Position numbers and translations under genes: made by a program. From Actinomycetes bacterium (GTDB lineage: Bacteria; Actinomycetota; Actinomycetes; Actinomycetales; Cellulomonadaceae): a DNA stretch of 8,049 bases. Below, in pieces: positions 1 to 6,998 of this stretch. A model generated the notes under the pieces. The model saw only the letters and a list, made by a program, of their open reading frames with translations, made no database searches and was not told where the DNA came from. The first letter of the stretch is position 1; each line of letters opens with the position of its first letter. Where the stretch lies: positions 1 through 8,049 of the forward strand of contig JAEZBT010000171.1 of assembly GCA_023426865.1 (NCBI GenBank), given 5' to 3'.

Positions 1-46
1 CCCCCCCCGCCCCCCCCGGCCCCCCCCCCCCGGGGGGGGGGGGGGG
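1..46. other. Poly-C/poly-G low-complexity edge, probably artefactual
   Basis: The window opens with C runs of 8, 8 and 12 broken only by G at 9 and GG at 18-19, followed by an unbroken run of 15 G (32-46). Natural high-GC DNA rarely has such homopolymers, while two-colour sequencing chemistries produce false poly-G (and poly-C on the reverse strand) and assemblers can retain it at contig ends. The C block followed by the G block is also self-complementary, as expected for a fold-back artefact. I infer that this is not reliable genomic sequence, but a true G/C tract cannot be excluded from the sequence alone. Confidence 0.7.
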
Positions 47-125
47 CGCCGTCCGCCGTCGGACGGTGGTCGTGGCACGATGGCCGCGAACGACACGGAC
101 CGGTGAAACGGCGGACGGCGAGGGG
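47..125 (+). promoter_or_regulatory. Structured leader with 13-bp inverted repeat and RBS
   Basis: Bases 47-59 (CGCCGTCCGCCGT) are perfectly complementary to 108-120 (ACGGCGGACGGCG). The right arm ends directly beside the Shine-Dalgarno-like AGGGG at 121-125, which lies five bases before the ATG at 131. A second, local hairpin competes for the left arm: 47-54 can pair with 61-68 (one G-U pair) around a six-base loop. The two pairings are mutually exclusive. An ATG at 80 opens an 8-codon frame ending in TGA at 104-106. The RBS assignment is firm; a regulatory role for the pairing is inference, and the left arm abuts the suspect homopolymer. No clear -35/-10 promoter pair is visible. Confidence 0.4.
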
Positions 126-130
126 AACCG

Positions 131-1225
131 ATGGCACGCGTGGTGGTGGTCGGAGGCGGCTACGGCGGGGCGAGCGTGGCCAAGCGCCTCGACGACGTCG
201 CCGACGTGGTGCTCGTCGAGCCCAAGGACGCCTTCGTGCACTCCAGCGCCGCCCTGCGCGCCGTCGTCGACCCCGCCTGGCAGGACCGCGTCTTCTACCC
301 CTACGACCAGCTCCTGCGCCGCGGTCGCGTCGTGCAGGACTGGGCCCGGCGCGTCTCCCCGCGCCGCGTCGAACTCTCGCCGTACGAGTCGGTGCAGCCC
401 GACTACCTCGTCCTCGCCACCGGCACGGCCTACCCCTTCCCGGCCAAGTTCCTCGAGGACGAGTCCGCCGTGGCCGTCGCGCGGCTCCAGCGCCTGCGCG
501 AGGACCTTGCCCGGTGCGAGCGCGTGCTCGTCGTCGGCGGCGGTCCCGTCGGCCTCGAGCTGGCCGGCGAGCTGACCTCGGCCTTCCCGGAGCTGGCCGT
601 GACCGTCGTCGACCAGGCCGACGACGTCCTGACCGTCGGCGACTTCCTGCCCGGGCTCCGCGCCGCCGTCCGCGGCGAGCTCGCGGAGCGCGGCGTCGAG
701 TTCGTCACCGGGGCCCGCCTCGCCTACCACCCGCCGGTCGACGTCGGCACCTACGCGCCCTTCGAGGTCGAGACCACCGAGCGCGTCCCCGTGACCGCGC
801 AGATGTGGTTCCGGTGCTTCGGCTCGCGGCCCCAGACCGGCTACCTCGACGAGGACCTGGCCGCGGCACGCCGCCCCGACGGTCGGCTGCGCGTCACCGA
901 CGCGCTCAACGTCGTCGGGCAGGAGAAGGTCTTCGCCGTCGGCGACATCACCGACGTGCCGGAGAGCAAGCGGGCCTCGGCGGCCGCGGAGCACGCCGCC
1001 GTCGTCGCGCAGAACATCACCGACCTCATCGCAGGTCGCAAGCCCAGCGCCCGCCACAAGGCGGCCGACGAGCGCATCGTCCTGCCGCTCGGGCCGCAGG
1101 GCGGCGCGTCGCAGCTCGGCGTCCCCGGTGGCGGGCGCGAGGTCGTCGGCCCGGAGGAGACCAGCCGGATCAAGGGCGCCGACCTCTTCTCGACGGCGGT
1201 CGCGGAGCTGTTCGGTCGCGGCTGA
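131..1225 (+). CDS. FAD/NAD(P)H oxidoreductase, AIFM2/FSP1-like (NDH-2-like fold)
   Basis: The 364-residue protein has the two-dinucleotide-binding-domain fold of pyridine nucleotide-disulfide/type II NADH dehydrogenase-like flavoproteins. Visible motifs are the N-terminal FAD Rossmann motif VVVVGGGYGG (4-13) with an acidic residue at E30, the ATG turn (96-98) after a hydrophobic strand, the NAD(P) Rossmann motif with GGGPVG at 136-141 and D161 ending the next strand (which suggests NADH preference), and the second FAD motif VFAVGD (267-272). The stretch after this (GDITDVPESK, then an Ala/His-rich helix) and the C-terminal 'LPLGPQGG ... IKGADLF' resemble AIFM2/FSP1, of similar length (about 370). 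FSP1 passes electrons from NAD(P)H to quinones; a menaquinone or other quinone substrate here is inference. There is no membrane helix or redox CxxC pair, so it is probably cytoplasmic or peripheral. The ATG at 131 is chosen because it gives the complete FAD motif and is preceded by AGGGG. It is monocistronic in view and converges on the c-di-GMP gene. Confidence 0.88.
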   Translation: MARVVVVGGGYGGASVAKRLDDVADVVLVEPKDAFVHSSAALRAVVDPAWQDRVFYPYDQLLRRGRVVQDWARRVSPRRVELSPYESVQPDYLVLATGTAYPFPAKFLEDESAVAVARLQRLREDLARCERVLVVGGGPVGLELAGELTSAFPELAVTVVDQADDVLTVGDFLPGLRAAVRGELAERGVEFVTGARLAYHPPVDVGTYAPFEVETTERVPVTAQMWFRCFGSRPQTGYLDEDLAAARRPDGRLRVTDALNVVGQEKVFAVGDITDVPESKRASAAAEHAAVVAQNITDLIAGRKPSARHKAADERIVLPLGPQGGASQLGVPGGGREVVGPEETSRIKGADLFSTAVAELFGRG

Positions 1226-1256
1226 GCGGCTCAGGCGCCGGTCACCGGTCGGCGCC
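1222..1256. terminator. Candidate bidirectional terminator between convergent genes
   Basis: The two convergent stop codons are only 16 bases apart. Two consecutive hairpins cover them. CTGAG (1222-1226) pairs with CTCAG (1230-1234) and contains the TGA of the oxidoreductase. GGCGCCG (1234-1240) pairs perfectly with CGGCGCC (1250-1256) around GTCACCGGT and contains the stop of the c-di-GMP gene (TCA on the + strand at 1242-1244). The two stems share base 1234, so they compete slightly. Neither strand has a T tract; hairpin terminators without U tails are proposed in actinobacteria, but this makes the call less certain. Confidence 0.4.
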
Positions 1257-4200
1257 GCTCGACGAGGTCGCCAACCACGCGTCGATCCCCGTCCACGGGC
1301 CGCGTCCCCGCACGTACGCCTCGAGATCGGCGGGCGGCATCGGGCGGCCGAGAAGGAAGCCCTGCACCTCGTCGCAGCCCTGCTCCCGCAGGAACGCGAA
1401 CTGCTCGGCCGTCTCCACGCCCTCGGCGATCGTCGCCAGGCTCAGGTTCCTCGCGATCTCCAGGATCGTCGTGACGATGGCGCGGTTCTCCGGGCGGGCG
1501 CCGAGGTCGCTCACGAACGACTGGTCGACCTTGAGCTTGTACACGCTGAACTCCTGCAGGTAGCTCAGCGAGGAGTAGCCGGTGCCGAAGTCGTCGATCG
1601 CCAGCCGGACGCCCCGCGCCTCGAGGTTGTGCATGAGGTCGATCGCCGTCCGCGGGTCGTGCATCGCGACACCCTCGGTGAGCTCCAGCACGAGGTGCTC
1701 CGGGGCGACGTCCTCCTCGGCGAGGATGCGGCTCACGGCCTGGGGCAGCTCCGCGTGACGGAACTGCACGGCGGACAGGTTGACGGCCATGAGCATCTCC
1801 GGCAGGCCGTCGTCCCGCCAGGACCGAAGCTGCGCGACGGCGCGTCGGATCACCCACTCCCCGATGCCGAGGATCAAGCCGCTGTCCTCGGCGACCGGGA
1901 TGAACTCCGCCGGTGCGATCCTGCCGAGCTGCGGGTGCGTCCACCGCAGCAGCGCCTCGACCCCGACGAGCCGACCGTCCGCGACGGCGAGCTGCGGCTG
2001 GTAGACCAGGCGCAGCTCGTCGCGGTCGAGGGCGTGCCGCAGGTCATTGACGAGCTGGAGGTTGCGGGCGGACCGCTCCTGCATCGCGGGCGTGAAGAAG
2101 CGGTAGCAGTTCCGCCCGTCCTGCTTGGCCCGGTACATCGCGACGTCGGCGCTGCGGGACAGCGTGTCCAGCGTCGTCCCGTCCTTGGGGTACAGGGCGA
2201 TGCCGATCGACGCGGTGAGGTGCAGCTCGTAGTCGTCGATGACGTACGGCTCCGCCATGGCGCCGAGCAGCTTCTGGGCCACCACCGCGGCTCGCCGCCC
2301 GTCCGTGTGCGGCGCCATGACGATGAACTCGTCACCGCCGAGCCGGGAGACGACGTCCTCGTCGCGCAGGGCCGAGCGCAGGCGGGCCGCGAGCTGGACG
2401 AGGAGCGCGTCACCGACGCTGTGCCCGAGGCTGTCGTTCACGTCCTTGAAGTGGTCGAGGTCGAGGAACATGAGCGTGACCTGCTCGCCGCCGGGCACCC
2501 GGCCGAGGACGTACGAGAGCAGGTCGTCGAGCTGGCTCCGGTTGGGCAGGCCGGTCAGCGTGTCGAAGTGCGCGAGGTAGTGCACGCGGTCCTCGAACAC
2601 CTTGCGCGCGGTCACGTCCTGCGCCGTGCCGAACACGAGCTGCGGCCTGCCGTCGCCGTCGGACTGGACCTTCGCACGCGCACTGACCCAGCGGACGTGG
2701 TCGTCGACGAGGATCCGGAACTCGCACTCGAACGAGCGCCCGCTCCGGGCGTGGTCGAGCACCGCGTCGCGGTCGTCCGGGTGCAGCGCGGCCAGGACGG
2801 CGGCGGTGTTCAGCCGTTCCGCGGAGAGGCCGAAGATCCGGTGGCACTCCGTCGACGCCTCCACGCGGCCGGTCGCGACCTCGTACCGCCAGCTGCCGAC
2901 CTGCGCGATCGACTGGGCCACGTTGAGGTCGGCCTCGCTGCGTCGCACCGCCTGCTCCGCCTCGCGGCTCAGGGTGATGTCCTCGTAGACGCCGAGCAGG
3001 CCGAGCGGCGCGCCGGCCGCGTCCCGCAGCGGCACCTTCGACGCCCGCAGCCAGATGACGGACCCGTCCGCACGCGTCTGCGACGCCTCGTAGGCGAGGC
3101 TCGGCTCGCCCGTCGCGAGGACCTCGAGGTCGCTCGCCTGGATCTCGTCGGCCCGGTCGCGCCACGGCATCGCCTCGTCGCGCAGCCCGACGACGTCGGC
3201 GGGCGACCGCAGCCCGGCGTCGCGCGCGAAGGCCAGGTTGCAGCCGGCGTAGCGGAGGTCGAGGGCCTTCCAGAAGATCCGGACGGGTGCCGTGTCGAGC
3301 ACCGTCGCGAGCAGGTTCCGCGAGTCCGCCAGGTCGCGCTCCGTCTCCCGGCGGCGCCGCTCCCGGTCGAAGCTGCGCAGGGCGAAGTCCACGTCCCGGG
3401 CCAGGTTCGTCAGCAGCGACCGCGTCCTGTCGTGGAAACCCCGGTCCTGCCCGAGCAACGTGACCGTGCCCGCGACCGCACCGCCCGACTGCAGGGGCAA
3501 CGACACGCACGCGCGCCAGCCGAACCGCTCGGCGAGTCCGCGCCAGGCTCCCACGTCCGGATCGGCCAGGAGGTCGTCGCACCAGACCGGGGCGTCGTCG
3601 GCCGCGGCACGCACCGCGAGCGGGAGCTCCAGGGTGTCGACGGCGGTCCGCAGCTCCGGTGGGAGCTCGGACTCCACGGCGGGGAGACCGGGGTCAGGGC
3701 TCCGCAGCGAGGCCACCCGGAGCGGGACGTCCTCGCCCAGGTCCAGCTCGAACCACGCCATCGACAGACCGCCGGCCCGCACGACCTCGTCGCAGATGCG
3801 CGGCAGCAGGTCCCGCGGAGCCGCCGCGTGCACGAACGCCTCGTTGGCCCGGATGAGGCCGGCGTAGAGGTTGGCGAGGCGCACCACCTCGAGCTCGGCC
3901 GACCGCAGCCCGGCGATGTCGTGCGACAGGACGACGAAACGGGCGCCCGGGCCGCCCGCCCCACCCTTGCGCGCCGCCGAGACCTCGTACCAGCGTGGGC
4001 CCTCGAGCGTGCGCAGCTCGTACCGCGCTCCGCGTGACGTGCCCGCCTCGCGGGCCTCGTCGAGGGCCGCCGCCAAGGTTTCCGCGGCTCCCGGCCCGAG
4101 GTAGTCGTGCAGCCGCGCGCCGGCCAGCGCCTCGGGCCTGATCCCGAGCACCCTGGCGCACGGCTCGTTGACGTCGTAGATCCGCCCGTAGGCGTCGATC

Positions 4201-5117
4201 TCGAAGAGCAGGTCCGGCAGGGCGTCGAGCGTGCCCTGGAGCTTGCCGCGCGACACCTCCAGCTCGACGTACGGCGCCTCGATCCCCGAGGCGAACATCG
4301 CCCGGTACAGGAACACGTAAGAGACCACCTTGTAGACGTGTCCCAGCAGGTTGAGGACGTCCGTCATGTCGGCGTAGAGCGTGAACAGGTACTCGCTCAT
4401 CGCCATCGCGCAGATGGCGCCGAGCAGGGCTGCGTCGTTGCGCGCCGGCGCACGACGCCTCCGCCGGACCAGGAGCGCGGCGGAGGCGACGTTGACGACC
4501 ACGATGAGCGCCTCGGTCGCCACCTTGAAGGTGGTCAGGCCCTGGCCCGGGACGAAGACGTCGGGCAGGATCTCCGGACGCAGGAGCACGAGCGCGTTGA
4601 CGGCCGCGGCCAGCAGCGCGAACACGACGACCGGCCCGTAGCGTGCCGCCGGCCTTCTGGCGGGCCGCACGGGCAGCACCACCGCCCCGAGGAGCGCCAG
4701 CGCCGCGACGACGCGGGCGACGAGCCAGAAGTGGATGGCCTTCTCCGGCCCGCTCGGCGTCACGAAGTCGGGCATGCCGGGGTAGGAGAGGGCGTGCGAG
4801 AAGTCCGTCACGGCGACGAAGAGGAACGCGGACCCCACCAGCAGCGACGCGTGCGAGCGGTCGGTCCGTCGCAGGCTCCAGCTCGCGGCGAAGACAAGCG
4901 CGGCGATGACGATGGACGACGTCTCGAGGGCGAGGTGCAGCGGCACGTAGGCATCGGCCCCGACGATGCCGTCCAGCGCGGGCACGGCCTGGACGACAAC
5001 GAGCCCGAGGAGCATCACCGCGAGGACGGCCGAGGTCCCTGGCAGGCCGGGGACGGCCCGCAGGCGCCGGGCCATCTCGCGCGTGCCGCGTGCGGCACGC
5101 TCGGCATCAGTACCCAT
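1242..5117 (-). CDS. Membrane c-di-GMP cyclase/phosphodiesterase, MASE3-PAS-GAF-PAS-PAS-GGDEF-EAL
   Basis: A 1291-residue signalling protein. Residues about 28-276 hold some eight hydrophobic segments and match the MASE3 membrane sensor, including the typical 'HALSYPGMPDF' (108-118). Then follow PAS 1 (about 292-405), GAF (about 425-582), PAS 2 (about 600-716, with WLRASKVPLRD and YEDIT), PAS 3 (about 724-838, with GSWRYE and HPDD), GGDEF (about 842-1007) and EAL (about 1018-1265). The cyclase site is intact: FLDLDHFK with metal ligand D886, RLGGDEF with GGDEF at 927-931, and an inhibitory I-site RDED at 918-921, exactly five residues upstream. The phosphodiesterase site is also intact: EALLRW at 1054-1059, N1113, E1145, DDFGTGYSSL from 1175, K1196, EGVET from 1232 and Q1252. 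Both synthesis and hydrolysis of c-di-GMP are therefore possible, and the net direction cannot be read from sequence. The ATG at 5117 follows GTGGGGG four bases upstream and leaves a basic N-terminus before the first helix; M15 (5075) is an alternative start. Ligands of the sensor domains are unknown. Confidence 0.95.
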   Translation of the reverse strand: MGTDAERAARGTREMARRLRAVPGLPGTSAVLAVMLLGLVVVQAVPALDGIVGADAYVPLHLALETSSIVIAALVFAASWSLRRTDRSHASLLVGSAFLFVAVTDFSHALSYPGMPDFVTPSGPEKAIHFWLVARVVAALALLGAVVLPVRPARRPAARYGPVVVFALLAAAVNALVLLRPEILPDVFVPGQGLTTFKVATEALIVVVNVASAALLVRRRRRAPARNDAALLGAICAMAMSEYLFTLYADMTDVLNLLGHVYKVVSYVFLYRAMFASGIEAPYVELEVSRGKLQGTLDALPDLLFEIDAYGRIYDVNEPCARVLGIRPEALAGARLHDYLGPGAAETLAAALDEAREAGTSRGARYELRTLEGPRWYEVSAARKGGAGGPGARFVVLSHDIAGLRSAELEVVRLANLYAGLIRANEAFVHAAAPRDLLPRICDEVVRAGGLSMAWFELDLGEDVPLRVASLRSPDPGLPAVESELPPELRTAVDTLELPLAVRAAADDAPVWCDDLLADPDVGAWRGLAERFGWRACVSLPLQSGGAVAGTVTLLGQDRGFHDRTRSLLTNLARDVDFALRSFDRERRRRETERDLADSRNLLATVLDTAPVRIFWKALDLRYAGCNLAFARDAGLRSPADVVGLRDEAMPWRDRADEIQASDLEVLATGEPSLAYEASQTRADGSVIWLRASKVPLRDAAGAPLGLLGVYEDITLSREAEQAVRRSEADLNVAQSIAQVGSWRYEVATGRVEASTECHRIFGLSAERLNTAAVLAALHPDDRDAVLDHARSGRSFECEFRILVDDHVRWVSARAKVQSDGDGRPQLVFGTAQDVTARKVFEDRVHYLAHFDTLTGLPNRSQLDDLLSYVLGRVPGGEQVTLMFLDLDHFKDVNDSLGHSVGDALLVQLAARLRSALRDEDVVSRLGGDEFIVMAPHTDGRRAAVVAQKLLGAMAEPYVIDDYELHLTASIGIALYPKDGTTLDTLSRSADVAMYRAKQDGRNCYRFFTPAMQERSARNLQLVNDLRHALDRDELRLVYQPQLAVADGRLVGVEALLRWTHPQLGRIAPAEFIPVAEDSGLILGIGEWVIRRAVAQLRSWRDDGLPEMLMAVNLSAVQFRHAELPQAVSRILAEEDVAPEHLVLELTEGVAMHDPRTAIDLMHNLEARGVRLAIDDFGTGYSSLSYLQEFSVYKLKVDQSFVSDLGARPENRAIVTTILEIARNLSLATIAEGVETAEQFAFLREQGCDEVQGFLLGRPMPPADLEAYVRGRGPWTGIDAWLATSSSGADR

Positions 5118-5256
5118 GGCGCCCCCACGACCACGCGCTGATCCTTCTGATCATGATGGCGCGGTTGCCGGGCCGACGGGAGGGTTTCGGCACGTCAGGG
5201 GCATTCGGCTTCGCGCGCTCGTCCCGGCCGTCGCGACGGGTGGCAGAGTTGCGCCC
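5118..5256. promoter_or_regulatory. Divergent intergenic region between c-di-GMP gene and mgrA
   Basis: These 139 bases must hold promoters for both divergent genes. An AT-richer patch at 5141-5157 contains the overlapping palindromes TGATCA (5148-5153) and ATCATGAT (5150-5157). On the minus strand AAGGAT (5146 to 5141) could serve as a -10 element about 24 bases before the c-di-GMP start, with no convincing -35. The 12-bp perfect palindrome CCGTCGCGACGG (5228-5239) lies 17 bases before the mgrA ATG and could be an operator or a 5'-UTR hairpin. The mgrA start has only a weak, distant Shine-Dalgarno (GGGTGG, 5238-5243). Promoter positions are guesses; the palindromes are seen directly. Confidence 0.4.
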
Positions 5257-6318
5257 ATGACGTACCTCGCCGACGACGGCCGCTACGACGCCATGACCTA
5301 CCGCCGCACCGGCCGGAGTGGGCTGGACCTGCCGCTGCTCTCGCTCGGGCTGTGGCAGAACTTCGGCGACCGGACGACGCTGGAGACGCAGCGCGCCATC
5401 GTGCGCCGGGCGTTCGACGCCGGCATCACGCACATCGACCTGGCGAACAACTACGGCCCGCCCTACGGCGCGGCCGAGGTCAACTTCGGTCGCATCCTGC
5501 GCGAGGACCTCGCGCCGTACCGCGACGAGCTCGTCATCTCCACCAAGGCCGGGTACGACATGTGGCCCGGCCCGTACGGCCAGGGCGGCGGCTCGCGGAA
5601 GTACCTGCTCGCGAGCCTCGACCAGTCGCTCGCCCGGATGGGCGTGGACTACGTCGACATCTTCTACAGCCACCGCTTCGACCCGACGACGCCGCTCGAG
5701 GAGACCATGGGCGCGCTCGACACCGCGGTGCGCTCGGGCCGGGCCCTGTACGCCGGCATCTCCAGCTACTCCCCCGCCGACACCCGCCGGGCCGCCGCGA
5801 TCCTCGCCGACCTCGGCACCCCCCTGCTCATCCACCAGCCGTCGTACTCGATGCTCAACCGGTGGATCGAGACCGAGGGCCTGCTCGACACGGTCGAGGA
5901 GCTCGGCGTCGGCGTCATCGCCTTCTCGCCGCTCGCGCAGGGCATGCTCACCACGAAGTACCTCGACGGCGTCCCGGACGACTCGCGGGCCGCACGCAGC
6001 TCGTCGCTCCCGCCGACCCTGCTCACCGAGCAGGCGCTGACGCACGTCCGCGCCCTCGACGCGATGGCCCGCGACCGGGGCCAGAGCCTGGCCCAGATGG
6101 CGCTGGCCTGGGCGCTGCGCGACTCCCGCGTCACGTCGCTGGTCATGGGCGCCCGGAACGTCGAGCAGCTCGAGCAGAACCTGGGCGCCCTGGCGAACCT
6201 GGAGTTCTCCGAGGCGGAGCTCGCGACGATCGACCAGCACGCCGTGGACGCCGGGATCGACATCTGGGCCGCCTCGCGCGGCGCCGAGGGTCCGGCCAGG
6301 CCGCCGAAGAAGCGCTGA
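5257..6318 (+). CDS. mgrA: Aldo/keto reductase, YghZ/Gpr (MgrA) type
   Basis: The 353-residue protein aligns from memory nearly end to end with E. coli YghZ/Gpr (346 residues), sharing ITH.DLANNYGPP, ISTKAGYDMWPGPYG, GGSRKYLLASLDQSL, LLIHQPSY, QSLAQMAL and IDQH. This family (AKR14 type) reduces L-glyceraldehyde 3-phosphate and methylglyoxal with NADPH in the cytoplasm, so a role in clearing toxic short aldehydes is likely. The AKR catalytic tetrad is complete: D61, Y66, K97, H139. The frame is open upstream to 4966, but the ATG at 5257 matches the YghZ N-terminus (MTYLADDGRYDAM beside MVWLANPERYGQM), and upstream codons overlap the divergent gene. The RBS is weak. The protein ends in a short Pro/Lys/Arg-rich tail (about 343-353) absent from YghZ. 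The exact substrate in this organism is inferred. Confidence 0.93.
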   Translation: MTYLADDGRYDAMTYRRTGRSGLDLPLLSLGLWQNFGDRTTLETQRAIVRRAFDAGITHIDLANNYGPPYGAAEVNFGRILREDLAPYRDELVISTKAGYDMWPGPYGQGGGSRKYLLASLDQSLARMGVDYVDIFYSHRFDPTTPLEETMGALDTAVRSGRALYAGISSYSPADTRRAAAILADLGTPLLIHQPSYSMLNRWIETEGLLDTVEELGVGVIAFSPLAQGMLTTKYLDGVPDDSRAARSSSLPPTLLTEQALTHVRALDAMARDRGQSLAQMALAWALRDSRVTSLVMGARNVEQLEQNLGALANLEFSEAELATIDQHAVDAGIDIWAASRGAEGPARPPKKR

Positions 6319-6372
6319 CCCTCGGCGACCCCGTCCGGCCACGGTGCCAGATCCGCAGGTCCGGCGACATGA

Positions 6373-6984
6373 TCAGGGCGTGAGACGCACCGTCTCGTCC
6401 TCGCCGGCGATCGGTCGCCCGACGACGAGCGCCGCCCGCAATGCCTCGGGCAGCTCAAGGAAGTCGCGGTCGGGCTGCGCGCCGACCGCGTCGAGCACCG
6501 TGGAGAAGAAGCACCGGGCCGCGGCCGCCAGCACGACGGACAGGATCTCGTCGTCGGGCATGCCCAGGGCACGCAGGGGCGCCAGCTGGTCCGCGGTCAT
6601 GTCGGCCGCGCCCGCGGCGACGGCGTCCGCGAGCGCCATGACCGCACGGTCGCGCTCGGAGAGCTGGTCGGTGGGCTCGTCGGCGACCGCGCAGCGCAGG
6701 CCCTCCGCGTCGAGCATCCCCCGGCGCACCATCACCTGCCCGTGCGCGAGGCAGCAGTAGCTGGACCGGAGCCGGCGGGCCGCCGCCACCGTGGCGAGCT
6801 CGTAGGTCCTCAGGTCCATCGAGGCCTTGACCGCCCCGTTGAGCTGCGCCCACGCCGCGTACACGGCGGGCCGATGGGCGAACACCTGGGTGTATCCCCG
6901 CACGAACCCGAGCGCCTCCCGGTCCGCGTCGAAGAGCGCCCGCACCTCGGGCCCGGCCTCGTCCGGCCCTTCGATCCACGCCAT
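6373..6984 (-). CDS. AhpD-like/carboxymuconolactone decarboxylase-family protein
   Basis: A 203-residue, mostly helical protein. Residues about 26-45 (FVRGYTQVFAHRP) and 61-90 (YELATVAAARRL, then SSYCCLAHG) match the carboxymuconolactone decarboxylase/AhpD fold, whose members include alkylhydroperoxidase-type disulfide reductases. AhpD-type proteins use E...CxxC...H. Here E62, C77 and H81 are in register, but the first cysteine of the pair is S74; an extra C78 follows C77. A classical CxxC disulfide cycle is therefore doubtful and the activity is open: a peroxidase-related enzyme or a non-redox member. It starts 14 bases after the lipoprotein stop, so the two are probably cotranscribed. There is no strong Shine-Dalgarno, suggesting translational coupling. 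The ATG at 6984 is chosen because homology begins at MAWIEGP and the preceding codons belong to the lipoprotein region. It converges on mgrA with a 54-base gap in which I see no convincing terminator. Confidence 0.85.
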   Translation of the reverse strand: MAWIEGPDEAGPEVRALFDADREALGFVRGYTQVFAHRPAVYAAWAQLNGAVKASMDLRTYELATVAAARRLRSSYCCLAHGQVMVRRGMLDAEGLRCAVADEPTDQLSERDRAVMALADAVAAGAADMTADQLAPLRALGMPDDEILSVVLAAAARCFFSTVLDAVGAQPDRDFLELPEALRAALVVGRPIAGEDETVRLTP

Positions 6985-6998
6985 CGGTCGGAGTCCGA

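Noticed and set aside
1..106. Tail of an upstream gene ending at TGA 104-106
   Set aside because: The frame is open only because the left edge is homopolymeric and GC-rich; no recognisable protein sequence supports it.
1128..4037. Very long open frame (969 codons) on the + strand opposite the c-di-GMP gene
   Set aside because: It is antisense to clear PAS, GAF, GGDEF and EAL coding sequence. Its translation is Arg/Val/Glu-rich without domains, as expected from GC-biased codon positions.
4966..5256. N-terminal extension of the mgrA frame upstream of 5257
   Set aside because: It would overlap the N-terminus of the divergent c-di-GMP gene, has no homology, and family members begin at the residue encoded at 5257.
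5107..6342. Minus-strand open frame of 411 codons opposite mgrA
   Set aside because: mgrA matches YghZ along its whole length; the antisense product is low-complexity with no recognisable motif.
6319..6372. Possible terminator between mgrA and the AhpD-like gene
   Set aside because: Only a 4-bp CCGT/ACGG stem (6331-6344) and short direct repeats (GTCCGGC, CGGCGAC) are present, with no T tract; too weak to annotate.
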